6,242 nt of DNA from Chloroflexota bacterium (GTDB taxonomy: Bacteria > Chloroflexota > Limnocylindria > Limnocylindrales > CSP1-4), in the NCBI GenBank assembly GCA_021815005.1, contig JAKAHL010000128.1, positions 1 to 6,242 of the forward strand, read 5' to 3'. This document shows, piece by piece, positions 5,220-6,242 of the stretch (positions within the stretch are counted from its first letter, which is position 1; every line of letters begins with the position of its first letter). Under the pieces are notes generated by a model. The model saw only the letters and a program-made list of their open reading frames with translations, ran no database searches and was not told the origin of the DNA. The position numbers were made by a program, and so were the translations under genes.

Positions 5220-5237
5220 CCGTAACGGCGCTTACAG
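5220..5237. promoter_or_regulatory. GTA-N8-TAC palindrome, candidate Crp-family operator
   Basis: The plus strand reads CGTAA, six bases, then TTACAG. GTAA (5222-5225) and TTAC (5232-5235) are inverted around N6, equivalent to GTA-N8-TAC. On the minus strand it reads TGTAA-N6-TTACG. This is the same half-site geometry as Crp (TGTGA-N6-TCACA) and NtcA (GTA-N8-TAC). It lies in the divergent region between nnrE-crp-family and the DUF1684 gene, so the encoded Crp-family protein could control both. CCGTAACGG (5220-5228) is also a small palindrome overlapping it. Confidence 0.4.
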
Positions 5238-5296
5238 CCCGCGCGGCCGTCCTCCAGCACGCTGCCGGTAGCGGACGGCGTGGTGCCGCCCGCTCC

Positions 5297-5302
5297 AGGA
5301 GG
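5297..5302 (+). promoter_or_regulatory. Shine-Dalgarno AGGAGG for the DUF1684 gene
   Basis: AGGAGG is a consensus Shine-Dalgarno sequence placed five bases before the GTG at 5308, and it decides that start. Confidence 0.85.
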
Positions 5303-5307
5303 CCCTC

Positions 5308-5871
5308 GTGCACGCACCCCACGCGCCCAGCCGCGACACCGCCCACGCCACGCTCGCCCAGCGAGCCGCGAAGGACGAGTTCTTCCGCTCGTCGCCGCAC
5401 AGCCCGATCGCGCCGGGTGAGCGCGAGCGCTTCGCAGGGCTGTTCTACTTCCCGATCGACCCCGCGCTGCGCCTCGCCAGCCTGCGCCTGGCGCCGTACA
5501 CCGGCGCCGGACCCGCGCAGTTCGCCCTTCCCACCTCGGATGGCGATGCGCGCCAGGCACGGCGCGCGGGCGAGTTTCGCTTCGAGCTGGGCGGGCGGGC
5601 GCTGCGGCTCACCGCCTACGACCTCGGCGGCGACTCGCTGTTCGTGCCCTTCCAGGACGCCACCAGCGGCGTCAAGACGTACGGCGCGGGCCGCTACCTG
5701 GACCCCGAGGCCGACCACGCCGGCACGTACACGCTGGACTTCAACCTCGCGTACTTCCCGTTCTGCGCCTACTCGCCGCACTACTCGTGTCCGCTGACGC
5801 CGGCCGAGAACCGCCTGCCTGTCCGCATCGCGGCGGGGGAGCGGCTACCGGGCGCCGGAGCCGGGGCGTGA
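5308..5871 (+). CDS. DUF1684 family protein
   Basis: This 187-residue protein has the DUF1684 hallmarks in order: an N-terminal RAAKDEFFRSSPHSPI (19-34), FAGLFYFPIDPALR (42-55), a beta-rich middle (RFELGGRALRLTAY at 91-104), FVPFQDATSGVKTYGAGRYL (112-131), and the strongly conserved C-terminal LDFNLAYFPFCAYSPHYSCP (143-162) followed by ENRLPVRIAAGE. C153 and C161 fall in that block. There is no signal peptide or membrane segment. The family is widespread in bacteria and archaea, and its biochemical function is not established. The start is GTG at 5308 with a consensus AGGAGG five bases upstream. The TGA at 5869-5871 overlaps the GTG of the radical SAM gene, so the two are translationally coupled and probably act together. 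The last residues (PGAGAGA) are a low-complexity tail. Confidence 0.93.
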   Translation: MHAPHAPSRDTAHATLAQRAAKDEFFRSSPHSPIAPGERERFAGLFYFPIDPALRLASLRLAPYTGAGPAQFALPTSDGDARQARRAGEFRFELGGRALRLTAYDLGGDSLFVPFQDATSGVKTYGAGRYLDPEADHAGTYTLDFNLAYFPFCAYSPHYSCPLTPAENRLPVRIAAGERLPGAGAGA

Positions 5872-6242
5872 TCCCCACCCTGCCGCCCGCGCTCCGCCCG
5901 GAAGGCGAGATCCTGCACGAGACCACGCGCTCCATCTGCCCAGCGTGCCGGAAGGTCATCGACGCTCAGGTGCTGCTCCGCGACGGCGGTGCCTACATGC
6001 GCAAGCGGTGCCCGGAGCACGGCTGGTTCGAGGGGCTGGTCTACGGCGACGCGCGCGCCTACGTGGAGCAGGCGAGGTACAACAAGCCGGGCCAGGCGCC
6101 CGCCCGCATCTCCACCGAGAGCCGTGACGGCTGCCCGCTCGACTGCGGCCTGTGCCCCGAGCACCGCCAGCACACCTGCCTGGCGCTGATCGAGGTCAAC
6201 ACCGCGTGCAACCTCGACTGCCCGGTCTGCTTCGCGAACGCG
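5868..6242 (+). CDS. Radical SAM protein, COG1964-type, N-terminal part (cut by right edge)
   Basis: The first 125 residues are visible; the rest lies outside the window. An N-terminal metal-binding module shows C24-x2-C27 and C48-P-E-H51-G. A second cluster motif follows, C89-x3-C93-x2-C96, with a further C104. Then comes the canonical radical SAM motif C114-x3-C118-x2-C121 (TACNLDCPVCFAN), which binds the 4Fe-4S cluster that cleaves S-adenosylmethionine. The order CPxC, CPxHG, GCPxDCGLC, TCL, IEV, CNLxCPVC is what I recall for COG1964, whose archaeal member MJ0619 is the tetraether (GDGT) lipid synthase. Bacterial homologues vary in role, so tetraether or membrane-spanning lipid synthesis is possible but unproven here. 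The GTG at 5868 overlaps the DUF1684 stop (GTGA), with GGAG seven bases upstream. The first ~20 residues are Pro-rich. Confidence 0.9.
   Translation, partial: MIPTLPPALRPEGEILHETTRSICPACRKVIDAQVLLRDGGAYMRKRCPEHGWFEGLVYGDARAYVEQARYNKPGQAPARISTESRDGCPLDCGLCPEHRQHTCLALIEVNTACNLDCPVCFANA

Noticed and set aside
5156..5560. N-terminal extension of NnrE to 5560
   Set aside because: It is Arg-rich, runs antisense into the DUF1684 gene and adds nothing that resembles the YjeF_N family.

Overview
The window is very GC-rich (roughly 70% or more by eye, with codons ending almost always in G or C) and reads as ordinary bacterial chromosome. Several starts are GTG, and neighbouring genes overlap by GTGA stop/start junctions. 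The gene set is a Met-rich two-component system with a cupredoxin and a SHOCT protein, a DUF1684 protein and a COG1964-type radical SAM enzyme. It would fit a high-GC Chloroflexota-like lineage or an actinobacterium. That placement is a guess from base composition and gene content, since no rRNA or other marker gene is present.

Layout from left to right. (1) 2-301, plus strand: the C-terminal end of a gene cut by the left edge, finishing in seven tandem 15-bp units that encode Gly-Pro-Gly-Ala-Met/Ile, followed by a strong intrinsic terminator (328-369). (2) 420-3192, minus strand, transcribed right to left: a tight four-gene operon in the order small membrane SHOCT protein, membrane-anchored cupredoxin, OmpR-type response regulator, HAMP sensor histidine kinase. 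The kinase sensor loop and the cupredoxin linker share Met/Gly-rich MMGG motifs, which suggests extracytoplasmic copper or redox sensing. The 115-bp leader upstream holds a direct repeat at 11-bp spacing, a long inverted repeat and a perfect hairpin. (3) 3308-5155, minus strand: a second tight operon in the order NAD(P)HX epimerase (nnrE), Crp/Fnr-family regulator, and a small protein with a vicinal Cys-Cys pair. (4) 5156-5307: a divergent intergenic region with a GTA-N8-TAC palindrome of the geometry used by Crp-family regulators. (5) 5308-6242, plus strand: a DUF1684 protein overlapping by GTGA the start of a radical SAM protein cut by the right edge. Its N-terminal Cys pattern resembles the family that includes the archaeal tetraether lipid synthase.

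Working model: the left operon couples an exported copper protein to its own two-component regulator. The middle operon couples nicotinamide-cofactor repair to a Crp-family transcription factor and a thiol-motif protein. The right operon is an Fe-S radical enzyme with an accessory DUF1684 protein. The copper link and the regulatory circuits are inferences from motifs and gene order. No gap between genes exceeds 300 bases. No tRNA, rRNA, insertion sequence, CRISPR array or phage gene was seen.
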